DNA of 64,000 nucleotides from positions 62,001-126,000 of the forward strand of contig JAQFWX010000042.1 in assembly GCA_027605045.1 (NCBI GenBank). The letters are read 5' to 3'. The position numbers and the translations under genes were made by a program. This stretch comes from Phallus indusiatus (taxonomy: Eukaryota; Basidiomycota; Agaricomycetes; Phallales; Phallaceae). Each line of letters starts with the position of its first letter. The stretch's first letter is position 1. Positions 45,441-55,694 of this stretch are shown piece after piece. A model generated the notes under the pieces. The model was given only the letters and a program-made list of their open reading frames with translations. It had not been told where the DNA came from and did not search any database.

Positions 45441-47439
45441 ATGGACTACGCCCGATCCCCAGATGAAACCCAAGCCTCTCAGAATGAGGCGCTATCGTTA
45501 GGGAACTATTCCCTTGTAACTTCCGACGAGGCATCTCGAAACGAAGAATCCTCAAAGAGAGAATCACCGAAACAAGATGTTGCTCCCTCCGAGTTGTCGC
45601 TGTTTAAAGTCGAGGACGGTGGAATGAACCCAGATGAGTTCCCAGAAGGAGGAAGAGAGGCATGGACTACTGTCTTTGGCAGGTAGGAAGAGTTAGCTTG
45701 CTTTTCATTTATTATCCCTAACTTGGATCATAAGTGCATGTTTGTTGTTCTTATCTCAAGGTGCCGTTAGTGCTTTCGGTGTCTACCAAGATTATTACAC
45801 AGTGGGTTACTAATCAATGCACATTGCTCAAACTCATAGGCTACTTAGCGGATATTTCTCAATGAGAAAACACCCTCCGAAATAGCGTGGATAGGTAGCA
45901 TGCAGTTGTTCCTGATTTTCGCCTGTGGTCTGCCTATGGGAAAATTGTTCGACGATGGATATATCAGACAGTTGATGTTTGTTGGATCTGCGATTTATAT
46001 CTTCTCGTTCGTGAATTTTCTCTTTTTCCAGCCTAGATTTTTTCGGTTCTCATAAGACTTCATACCATAGGTACTTTATGCTTTCTCTTGCTAAACCGCA
46101 CCATTTTTATGAAGTATTTTTGGCGCAAGGGCTAGGCGTAGGAATAGGGATGGGAATACTATATATCCCGTCTTTATCAATCTGTTTCCATTATTTCAAA
46201 CGTAAAAGAGGTCTAGTCGCAGGAGTTGCTTCGTTAGGTATGTCCTGCTCGCCTTCAGCGTTTTTCTATATATACAATTCTGGAAATTGTGTCCGTATAG
46301 GTGGGGCTGTAGGTGCAATAGTGCAAACCATTGGACTGAACCACCTGATCAATGGACCTGTTGGATTTGCATGGGGTGTGAGGTACGCAACCCCGGGTCG
46401 CATCTGAGTCTTGATAAGATGCTGAAGACGTTGTAGAATCTTCGGATTTATCTTCTTAGCTTTAGCCGTTTTAGGAAACCTTCTCATACGACCACGTCTT
46501 CCTCCCAAAAAATTAAGAAGCAACGTCCAGCCGCCGAATATTAAAAAAATTGTTACCGATATACCTTTCGCCTTAGGCAACGCAGCGTACGTTCAACCTT
46601 ACTGTATTGCTGCTCATGCCAGAATTGATCTTGTTCTCCTTTATTCAAGAGCAAGCCTCTTAACCCTCACCATGTATTTTCCGTGTAGGTACACACACTT
46701 CATTTTATTACTTGCAGTGCTTGATAATGTATCCCAGATTTTTACATTCAACTGTTCGCGATTCTTCATGGACTGTCGCCTAATCTGTCGTTTTACACCG
46801 TATGTTCCTGTTCCTATTGTGGTGTGACCCACATCAACAAGAACTTTTTCCCAGATAACTATCATGAACGGAGCAAATATCTTTGGACGTGTATTATGGG
46901 GATTCATTGCGGACAAAATTGGCCCACTAAATGGTAAATGATATCGAGATTTTTTTAATTTCATCAATTTATGATTATGATAACATTCATGGTACATAGC
47001 TGTTATCTGTACAACCACTTGTATGGGTATCACCAGTTTCACGCTGATTAAGGCAACTACCGTACATGGATTAATCCCTTTCACAATCTTCTATGGCATT
47101 TTCTCAGGGGGATGTATGTGTATTTTTTGGCATTTAAGCTTACTGGTTAAAATTACTTTTTGTAGACTTCGGTATTGCGGGTGCGTCTGTAAGCGCATAT
47201 GTGGATGACATCAACGACTTTGGGTGGGTTTTTACGGTACAACTCACCCGTGAAAGCATACGATTATAACATAAACCAGATTCGCTATTGGATATTCATC
47301 ATTTATATCGAGCTTTTCTATCCTCGTTTCAGAACCGGTTGCAGGGCAACTCTTGGACGTGCCACGATACAGATGGAACAGAGCCATAATATTCGTCAGC
47401 GTGAGAGTTGTATTTTCATGTGTCCTGACACAACTCTAA
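45441..47439 (+). CDS. MFS monocarboxylate-transporter-like protein, copy 1
   Basis: Twelve exons: 45441-45682, 45735-45801, 45849-46006, 46071-46237, 46301-46382, 46437-46586, 46650-46684, 46738-46799, 46855-46933, 47000-47113, 47166-47223, 47280-47439. A charged N-terminus is followed by PEGGREAW, the mark that opens the first membrane segment in fungal MCT-like MFS proteins. Others are AFGVYQDYYT, IAWIGSMQLFL, LAKPHHFYEVFLAQGLGVG, the loop motif RPRLPPKK, FIADKIGPLN and PVAGQLLD. It would move a small organic acid or similar solute by proton coupling; the substrate is not predictable. Exon lengths match copy 2 almost exactly. The end is uncertain: the frame closes 12 codons after the last clear exon, which would drop the final helix unless a further intron is used. 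Confidence 0.85.
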
Positions 47440-48345
47440 TCTACCGAGCTTCAAAATGATCATAGACAATCCTTTTGGGTGCACCTGTTCTGGCTGCTAT
47501 ATCTCGGATGTTGCTGGTGAGACGAAAAAACACATGGAGAACATAAAGTTGAGAAATCGGAGCCAATGCGTGTTGAAGACTTACTAGCTTTCTAAAACCA
47601 TCCTCGAATTTGCTTTTTACTAATTTATTACAAATCATCAATAAAATGAATGAAAAGCCGATATCCGTATCTGATTCCAGGGAACACTGTTCGAATGTTT
47701 GGATCTGCAGATTCAAGAATCAAACCCGCTTTCTTCCGCACTAATCATATGCACTCTGACCAAACGCCTGGATACATAAGTCAATAGCATCGTTTACCAT
47801 GTCATGCATCGTACTATTTTTCTACAATGTCATTGCGCTTATAATGCACCCCAGTCAGCCGAAGTCGAAGGAGTCTTCTTATATAGTACTTTTTTTTTGA
47901 AATCTTACAAAACATACTCATCGCCACAGATCATATGATCTTGAAGAAGCTATGCCAGGAATAAGGGAACCGGCCTCCTCAGACCGGTGCTCTCGGATTT
48001 ATCATATGACTTGAAAGTTGAAGCACTGGTTGAAAGGGAAGCACATGTATTCCTCCTGAGAAAAGGTAAGGGAAAAAAGGAAAGAAAAGGCCAATAAGTT
48101 GGACAAGGCTTGCAATTCTGTGGTTATATGCAGTTTGGAAGATTACTTTCCGTTTCATACACGGGGTTCGTGTGATTTCCGTCGTAATACGCATACACTA
48201 CCGGTACACCGAATCGCTGAACACTTGCACAATTTCAGCTAATTTCAGCCGCAATATATAGATAAATAGAGTTCGTTATAGACTCAGAATACAGAAGAAA
48301 GGGAAGAAAAGAAATGAGAGTCCGAAGAACGGGATGACAAGGGTC
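47440..48345. other. convergent intergenic region
   Basis: Lies between the 3' ends of MFS copy 1 and the CAP gene. The open frame at 47441-47716 on the minus strand has no motif. No gene recognised. Confidence 0.5.
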
Positions 48346-49027
48346 TTAAGCTTGAACATTGGCACTAATTTTTTGTCGGTCAAATAAAGAAGATACACAC
48401 TACGGGAAGAACATACCCGAATTGTCCAATAACATTACCTTGTGGTTGATATTCGCAAACATAATAACGGGCAGGCTAATCAAAGTAGTGAGGAATGTAT
48501 AAAAGAAGGTTTTTTTGGCAGAACGTACCCCAAAGCTACTGGGAAAGATGCCAGAACAATTCTGTTCAGCACATCCTACTTTCGTCGTACTCTTCCATAC
48601 AACTTGCGTGAAATGGGAAGGCTGAGGATTCTTAGCATTGTATTGAGCTGTGAACATAATCAGTAAGTAAAATCCCTTTGGTATTTGATGCGTACGTATA
48701 CTTACAAACTTCATCAGTCCAACTTTTGACCGCGTTAGCAATTCCAAAGTTTCCAGTGCCAGCAGCCAAATTCTCGCCAAACGGTCCCAGCGATCCTCCA
48801 CTATGTTTGAAAACGCAGTGGTTAGCCCATTGCTGAGCTTTAGCGGCAAGGTCTTGAGAATATGTCAGTGGGGCGGCGCCATGTTTGGCTCTGACAGTGT
48901 TGTGTGCCGTCAAGTAGGCCTGAACGTCCCGGGGAGAGGTCTGCTGGATAGAGCCCCTTGCGGCGAGTGGTGAAGATAACGCTAAGACAACACTAAGAAG
49001 TAGAGAAGAGGCAGAAAAGAATAGCAT
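48346..49027 (-). CDS. secreted CAP-domain (SCP/PR-1-like) protein
   Basis: Four exons (49027-48706, 48647-48529, 48475-48417, 48364-48346) give 172 residues. A hydrophobic signal peptide (about 1-20, LLLSVVLALSSPLA) is followed by the CAP fold: the first helix LTAHNTVRAKHGAAPL with the site His, GENLA, HFTQVVWKSTTKVGC with the second site His, and the closing YYVCEYQPQGN. The last 19-nt exon supplies ANVQA before the stop; without it the frame would run into a strong GTATGT donor. Fungal PR-1-like proteins (PRY group) bind sterols or lipids outside the cell; that role is inferred from the family. The size is typical for a minimal CAP protein. Confidence 0.92.
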
Positions 49028-49407
49028 TATAAAGGACAGGTAATATTTCAAAAGTTTGGGAGAAGAAAGATAACAAAAAGCACGCTGTTGAGCAGTCCTT
49101 TTATACCAAAAATCATCCGCAATTTTTTTTTCCGTGTGCACGCATGTGCTCTTCACTGGAACGCTGTATACTGTCAGGAGGCTGCGGGTGACTCGGACTC
49201 GGACTGGAAGGGTCGAAACCTGACGAAACTCTATTACGCTATGCTAATTTTACTTTTGTTAAAAAAACAACAATTATCTTTCCGGCTTTCAACTACCGAA
49301 ACTTACATGATTCGTGTTATTACTCAGTCGGAAAGAGTTGAAGATGGACGCGGTCATACAATTTTATTATACGGAGCTCACATGCTATGTTATGCTACCT
49401 ACTGCAT

Positions 49408-50644
49408 TTATTTGGCGTCTTTTCCATCCCTATCCAATTGTGAATCTGTTTTGTCAGGGGTAGAAGTGGGACGACGTTCCAAAATAGCATCTATTAATCC
49501 AAAGTTTTTCGCCTCATTCGCTACAAAATTTTCATGAACGATTTAATGAACAATGGCAAGACATATTGCAAGATATCATACCTGTCAAAAAGTAGTCACG
49601 CTCTAAAGCGGTATCTGAGGAAACGACGATATCAAAAGTAAGGGAGCGCCCATAGACAGGGGATGAAAGGGGACAAACTGAATCGTTGTAGTGCATCTTC
49701 CTTTTTTTCGTCTTGTCCGAGGCAGTGTCGAGTGTATATCTCTGTTAACGCTTCTCGTACACGTAATATTTCCTTGGCATGAATTGCGATATCGCTAGCT
49801 TGTCCGGAAGCACCGCCCGATGGCTCTTTCAGGGGACGTGTATGTGTTAGATATCTATATGTACAACAAACAGACACATACGATGGATCATTATGCTCGC
49901 ATGAGGAAGACAGTGTCGTTTTCCCGGTGCACCTAATGAATATTTCAGTGACCCACCAACCTTGGGGAAGAAGCAAGAAGTTTGGGCTTACCAGCCGCGA
50001 GTAACAGCGAACCCATTGAACATGCCTGGCCTACACAGTAGGTATGAATAGGTGATGAAACATACTACCGGAAGAGTTACAGACTTTGAAAGCGGATAAA
50101 AAACACTGAATCATCGGCGAACCTGCATCTATAGAACGAAGCTGAGGGGACAGGGTAGTGGACGAATCCAGCGGGACGTACGGTATCGTATATGGCTAAA
50201 CCGGCGGTAACGCTTCCACCTGGAGAGTTGATATAGAGGTGTATGGGTTTTGATTGTTCTTCAGCTTCTAAAAAAAGTAGTTGGGCTACCGTTAAAGCTG
50301 ACTCTGCGTCCCGAATCTGTGGCGAATGAAGAGATGAGGGATTATTCTTTCCGGCATGAGAGACAAGGATAATCACAGGTCCATATATCATTATGACTCT
50401 TTCTCTCAATAGGCGAGAAAAGATATCATATGATCGTTCGCCGCGTCCCTAAATAAAACGAAACTAAGTCCAGAGGACCATCGATAAGCAGAGGGCTACT
50501 TACTGTTTGTTCAATGACGATTGGAACGAGGCCGGAGTTTGATGGAGAATTCCAATTGGAAGCTAAAGGATGAAACCCACAAAATCCTTTTGGAACACTT
50601 CTCTTGAATGCATGTCTTGCCGGAATGTTTCGTAAACCGAGCAT
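49408..50644 (-). CDS. clpP: mitochondrial ATP-dependent Clp protease proteolytic subunit
   Basis: Nine exons (50644-50504, 50448-50377, 50316-50182, 50128-50123, 50064-49992, 49932-49882, 49825-49679, 49614-49582, 49520-49408) give 256 residues. The Arg/Lys-rich, acid-free N-terminus (about 1-30) fits mitochondrial import. The serine-protease triad is visible: Ser134 in GQACSMG, His159 in MIHQPSGG, and Asp in LERDYF (about 211). The 6-nt exon 50128-50123 (ATGCAG) supplies Met-Gln of the conserved YDTMQY segment. Between HCLGQ and ERDYF the model is about 7 residues longer than usual (EDALQR then DTALER-like), so the 49679/49614 junction deserves a check. ClpP forms a barrel that degrades unfolded matrix proteins with ClpX. 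It is divergently paired with BRL1. Confidence 0.94.
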
Positions 50645-50817
50645 ACCAGCGTGGAACACTTTGGACGCCGGACCCGACACCGAGTTTTTTTGGTTGTGAT
50701 TTCTATGTCACGTGTCCGACTTTTGGACTTTCTTAAAATTTACGCGTGCGCCCCGCTGACTCTGACTAGTTGACTCTTTCCTTTCTCTCCTGGTTCCCAC
50801 CCGTTACGAATTCGACC
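50645..50817. promoter_or_regulatory. divergent clpP/BRL1 intergenic region
   Basis: Only 173 bp separate the two ATGs, so both promoters must share this stretch. It contains one CACGTG palindrome at 50709-50714 and pyrimidine-rich tracts (about 50773-50791) near the BRL1 start. No TATA box is obvious. Confidence 0.6.
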
Positions 50818-52280
50818 ATGAATGTACGCTATGAACGACGTTCAACGGAGGCACCCATGGATTTCGAATTCACGAATAAAAACAGAAACGTAATTGGAGA
50901 AGACTCTCCCTTCCGTACGCCAATAAAACGTACGTCACACTTCATTTTTTTAATGCTAGAAATCTTCATTGATGTTTTATTTTCCTGAATCAGCGCCTTT
51001 CAGCAAATTCGCTAGCATGCCTTCGCCTGCTTTTCCACAATCACAATCGCCTTTTCCAGGTCGAGATGCATCGGTCTCGTTTAGTCAACCGTCTCATCTA
51101 GCAAGCCCTTGGTCGCCCCGCTCGCCATTCTCAACCACAGAGATTGACATTCAAGATGTCTCTATGGAAGATGCTTCCCCTTCTAAGATAGACTCGTCTC
51201 CTGTTGCCGTGCTGAAAAAGCCTGAAATGGAGTCTCCAAGTAAACCAAGCAGGTCGCGTAAGCAGAGACGGGACACACCCAGCGACGAAGAGGACGAGGC
51301 AAACCAGAGTGGCGATGAGGATGAAGATGAAGCGGGTGATCAAGTTGGCGCATTAACGACAATCCCAAGACGAAGACGACCTTTTGAAAAGTCGCTCTCG
51401 GAACCTCTTACGACGACCATGAATCACAACCATCACTACACATTCACGGTTCCGAAACCTCAACTGGCACATTCCGAAATACCTTATTTATTACTCGGGT
51501 ATGAACGTTCATCGGTTCACGTTGTCAAAAGCTGAAGCAATTCAACAGATACTTGCAGTTTTTCTTCAATCTTTCGCTGGTTATCGGGCTGTTATACCTC
51601 GCATACGGATTCTTTCGCAATGTGCAGAAAGATGTAGAACATAAAATGTTGGAACATAAGCTAGGTGTGCCCTATTGATTGATACATTTTAATTCAATTT
51701 CTAAACCGGTTTAATCCAGACGTGTTGCAAGAAATCACCATGTGCACTAAACTGTACACCGAGAACTTTTGCGGCGACAGGCCTTCGCCTGTCATCCTCG
51801 AAGATTGCGAAGAATGGAGACGATGCATGTCTAAAGACGCTACGATTGTTAAACGAACGAAACTTTTAGCGGAGTTGATCGGTGAAACGATAGATAGCTT
51901 TATGGAGCCCATCTCTTGGAGAACTATGGTAAGCGCTTAACACTATGCGTAACGCATCCTATTCAAATATGAATTTCTTTTTTTGATAGATGTTCTCATT
52001 GGCGTCTTTAGCAATGGGAATCGTCCTTGTTAACTCTCTTCTGATGTTCTATCGTGCGCGACATGCGCCTAGCGATATTGTCTCGCCACCTGTACCAGCA
52101 CCGATGTTCCACTCGAACTCTCTTCCTTACTGGCCGCCACCTTCACACGCCGTAACGTCGGAATCATTCACACAAGGACATGATCGACGAGCATTAAGTG
52201 TTCCACCGGGAGAAGATTCTTTCCCAAAGACACCTAGCCGACGAAGGAAACCGTCAAGCGATGATTTGCGGGAAAATTAG
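50818..52280 (+). CDS. BRL1: BRL1/BRR6-family nuclear-envelope protein
   Basis: Five exons (50818-50929, 50994-51498, 51549-51664, 51720-51928, 51990-52280) give 410 residues. The N-terminal half is disordered, Ser/Pro-rich, with an acidic stretch near 130-150. A first membrane helix (about 208-226) leads to the lumenal domain with four conserved cysteines (253, 262, 274, 280; CTKLYTENFC...CEEWRRC), which form the disulfide-stabilised core of this family. A second helix (about 316-336) and a short cytosolic tail follow. BRL1/BRR6 proteins assist nuclear pore assembly and envelope lipid balance in organisms with closed mitosis. Motif, topology and length all fit. Confidence 0.93.
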
Positions 52281-52951
52281 TAGTTATTCACCCTTGTAAA
52301 TATAGGTAGCACATATAAACAATATTCATTTGTATCCTATACAATGCACGTGTAAGTGTGATTTGTCTTCTTTTGTATCAACCTTTGAAATTTGAGGATC
52401 CGTTTGCGTATATTACTACCCCCGACTCAACATTGGTCTATTTGGTGGTCATCATACAATCAGTAAAAGATGACACGAGGAAATACGTAGATAAGTATAT
52501 TTGGCGTTGGTGGAGATAAAAAGTTGGCGACAATCGAAAATAAAGAGAAATATGTATGCAGTCCCTCGCCCTCATGTGTATTTCAACTATCAAACAATAA
52601 ATAATGTGCCGATACATTAAAGAGAAATACTTTTATATGTAAATGCATATGAACCCTAAAAATATGTATGCTGGAGGTGTTTGCATAATAACAATTTCGT
52701 CAAGAACCCCATTGTACATTAATAAGTTTGCGCGACCGTCCCGCGAGGAAGATATAGAAGGTAGAGATTAGATATGAATGAAATCTACGAAGAAGGCTCT
52801 GTATTTATATGAGGCTTTAAATAATAAAGAACAAAGCAACGAACAAATAGATAAAACAAGAAAGGAAGAGGGAAACATAAAGGAATATGGAAGTGTGCGC
52901 AAGAAACGAAAATACTTCGAGGGAAACAAACGGAAGGCTGACGTCGTCCTG
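52281..52951. other. convergent intergenic region
   Basis: AT-rich 3' flanks of BRL1 (plus) and the membrane-protein gene (minus). No gene recognised. Confidence 0.5.
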
Positions 52952-54481
52952 CTATGCAAGGGTATCGAGCCTTACACCATGTATTCTTGGATAAGTACCA
53001 GAATGTTCACGTTGATAAGGAGCTCTAGTACTGGCTGCCCTGATTACCGGTATAGAATCCGAGTCTGTTAGTGAACATGGAAGAATTGAACTGCGGGGTA
53101 TTGCCGGGAGAGGCCGCCTCGATCCGCCGCTAGATATTTCACGGTTGGTTTGGTAAGGTAAAATTGGATTGTTTGACGGCGGGACTGAAACATTGTGTGC
53201 AAACACGGCTGGTTGTGAGAAAGGTTGAGTATTAGACAATATTCCTTGACTTCTAAAAGTCTGATTCGAAGTTGGACCCGGCTGTATTGAAAAGGGATTT
53301 AGAACCCTAGGATTTGCGCCTTTTCTGTTGCGAATTCTGAACCAGAAGAATAAGATGACTGAGCATATGACGAATACTCCAATACTTCCCACAACGCCCC
53401 CAACGATGTTTCCAACCTGGATATTTCGATTTTTCCTAGTATCGTTCGATTCCGACGGCGCTGTACTAGTACTGGACGTGGGATTGCCAATTCCTACGCT
53501 AGAGTTCTTGGACACGGGCCAAGTGGTGGAAGGAAAAGAACCGTTTTGGATAACAACATACTCGAACGTGAACGGAGTCTGTCCTGGACCACCAGTATAT
53601 TTGGCGGACAGCACATGGGTTCCCATCTCAAGCATGGGTGTCGTAAAGATAGGTCGATTGAATGGGGTAGCCCGAAACTGCTCTAATCCGGGTATTTGGA
53701 AAGATGTATAGGGTTGACCGTCAATGGAGAACTTTCCCGAAGAGGCATCAGGTGGTTGTTTAAAAGGCGTATATCCATACCAGGAAATTTGGGTCCCTGA
53801 ATTGATATCTCATGTAAATTCCAAACTTCCCAGAGTTTCAGTGAGACAACTTCCGTACCAATAAATGTCACGTCGACCAGACCCTCAGGATCTGTCGTTC
53901 CGTTCAAAATGCCTATAGGTTCCCATCCCGAAACAAAATCTATCGCGGGATCGGTATTTGAATTAATACGTATGAGAGTATTTTCAAGAGAGAGAGTTGG
54001 GGAAGGTTGATATTCAAGTAAGTCAAGATAGAATGGCCTTCCTTTCGAGGTTATATTTACGACGAGTTCATGTGGTCCGTCTGTAATACCCCCTTGACTG
54101 CATAATATTCTAATGTTTTGATTATTGACTGAAATTAGGTTCGGTAAAAGGAGAGGAATTCCGTCAACGGCGCACGCCCAAGAAGGATCCTGGTTAACTT
54201 TCGACACATTTGCGATATTGATTGAGCCAACTACACTTATTGACGAGCCTGGTTTCAAGTAATAGTAAGTAAAAAAACTAATTAGGCTTATGCTACTGAC
54301 CATTGAATGGAAATACAAAACTGCTTGTCGTATTAGTACTGTGCAATATGGGGGAAAACGTTGGGCCATTGATCAAGTTTGTAAGATTGTTGACGGTGGA
54401 TGCCTCCACGGTTGACCACTGGCCAATGTACGCTATACCCTCATTGTCATTTCTGACATCAACCAATCGATTTTGCGACAT
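52952..54481 (-). CDS. single-pass membrane protein with two beta-rich extracellular domains
   Basis: Three exons (54481-54301, 54248-53859, 53796-52952) give 471 residues. The layout is one common in mushroom genomes. A first domain opens with IAYIGQWSTV and contains FPFNGSSISVVGSI. A second contains IDFVSGWEPIG and VTFIGTQISWYGYTPF. Next come a Ser/Thr-rich stalk, one membrane helix (about 316-338, GGVVGSIGVFVICSVILFFW) with a basic stop-transfer, and a Pro/Ser-rich cytosolic tail. No signal peptide is seen at this ATG, so an upstream exon may be missing. The function of the family is unknown; a cell-surface sensor or adhesion role would be a guess. The second intron (53858-53797) is chosen because it restores the GTQISWYGYTP motif. 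Confidence 0.82.
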
Positions 54482-55694
54482 TCATATAATGTGCAGAGGG
54501 AAGATGTTCTGCGCACGTCTGTAAACTTTGTCAGCTAGTGGAGGACGTCAAGAAGGAAAGCCAGCAAGCTGTCGTTTATTGGGCTCTTGTTCCAGTTTAT
54601 CTCCACGAACTACGTGCCAGCTTGAGGAATCGAGATACGTGCTTGATGCAGATTGTATCTTGTGTTGTTTTCAATTGTATAGCTACTGCCTCAGTACCAC
54701 TCATAAGTTTCAATCAACGAGCTCCGAATGGCGTTCCCAAGATAGGCTTGAAGCTAAAGAGCTCTAAAATTCAAATTTGAGTGAGATACGATCCTATGAT
54801 TTAAAAAAAAATTGAAACATAGCCGTAGCCTCGTCAAAGCCATATGGCATCATGATGACTCTGCTCGCAACATAAAGTCATATGCATTACGGACCGCTTA
54901 ACGCAACTCATCCAAATCATCGGGCGACCGTACGCAAGGTGAGCTTGGTTATTGTTGCAACGCTCGAGACTATCAACATATTTTAGTTTATTCACGATCA
55001 TCACATAGTATCTCATCCAGTCGTCTTGAAAACATAAATCTGCTTTGTCCAAATTAGTGGGCTGATGCTGCGAGCTTAGGAACATACCTCGCCACTCGGA
55101 GTGACACGAATCTTTAGCTCGGTTGCTTCAATGAGTGCTGGGTGGGTGTAGTCTATAAGCGCCGTGACTAATACTATATACATTCCAACACTGGGTGCGG
55201 CGGAAAACGCGAAAGAAAGACGTGAAGGCTGAAGAAGACGACGCCGGCCTCAAGCGCGGTGACGATACGCAACGGGCTCCGGCGCCCGCGAGTGAGGATG
55301 CGAGGATGTCGGTCCCGCGGCCGGTCCCGTATCAGTACGCTCGTTTGACATCAGTCCTCTCATCACATTTTCAGATACGACCTCGACAGTGCTTGCTGGA
55401 ATCATGTATCAATATATCACCTACCTCAATCCCGGACGCGTACGAGAGGATGTCCGATGTTGATGTCTGTCTTGTTTTTCTCTAATATGCAATCTCTATG
55501 TATAGTACACTGATAAAGTTTATAGACTATGTGGCCTCCGATGTTCGCGCGCAATTATATAACTCTAGGCCTCCAGATAGCTCCCGAAATTACTTTGAAT
55601 TCTTGACAAATCCACGGGCTTGTTCGGGCTACCCATAATTTATTCACTGCGTGACACCGTGGAATGTACTGACGCCTCGCAAGTCTGCGACAAT
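54482..55694. other. divergent intergenic region
   Basis: 5' flanks of the minus-strand membrane-protein gene and of MFS copy 2. Small open frames (54528-54780, 54834-55085, 55195-55485) lack motifs. Confidence 0.5.
55614..55630 (+). promoter_or_regulatory. 17-bp element shared with the paralogue's 5' flank
   Basis: ACGGGCTTGTTCGGGCT, identical to 45350-45366, 65 bp ahead of the ATG of MFS copy 2. Confidence 0.5.
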
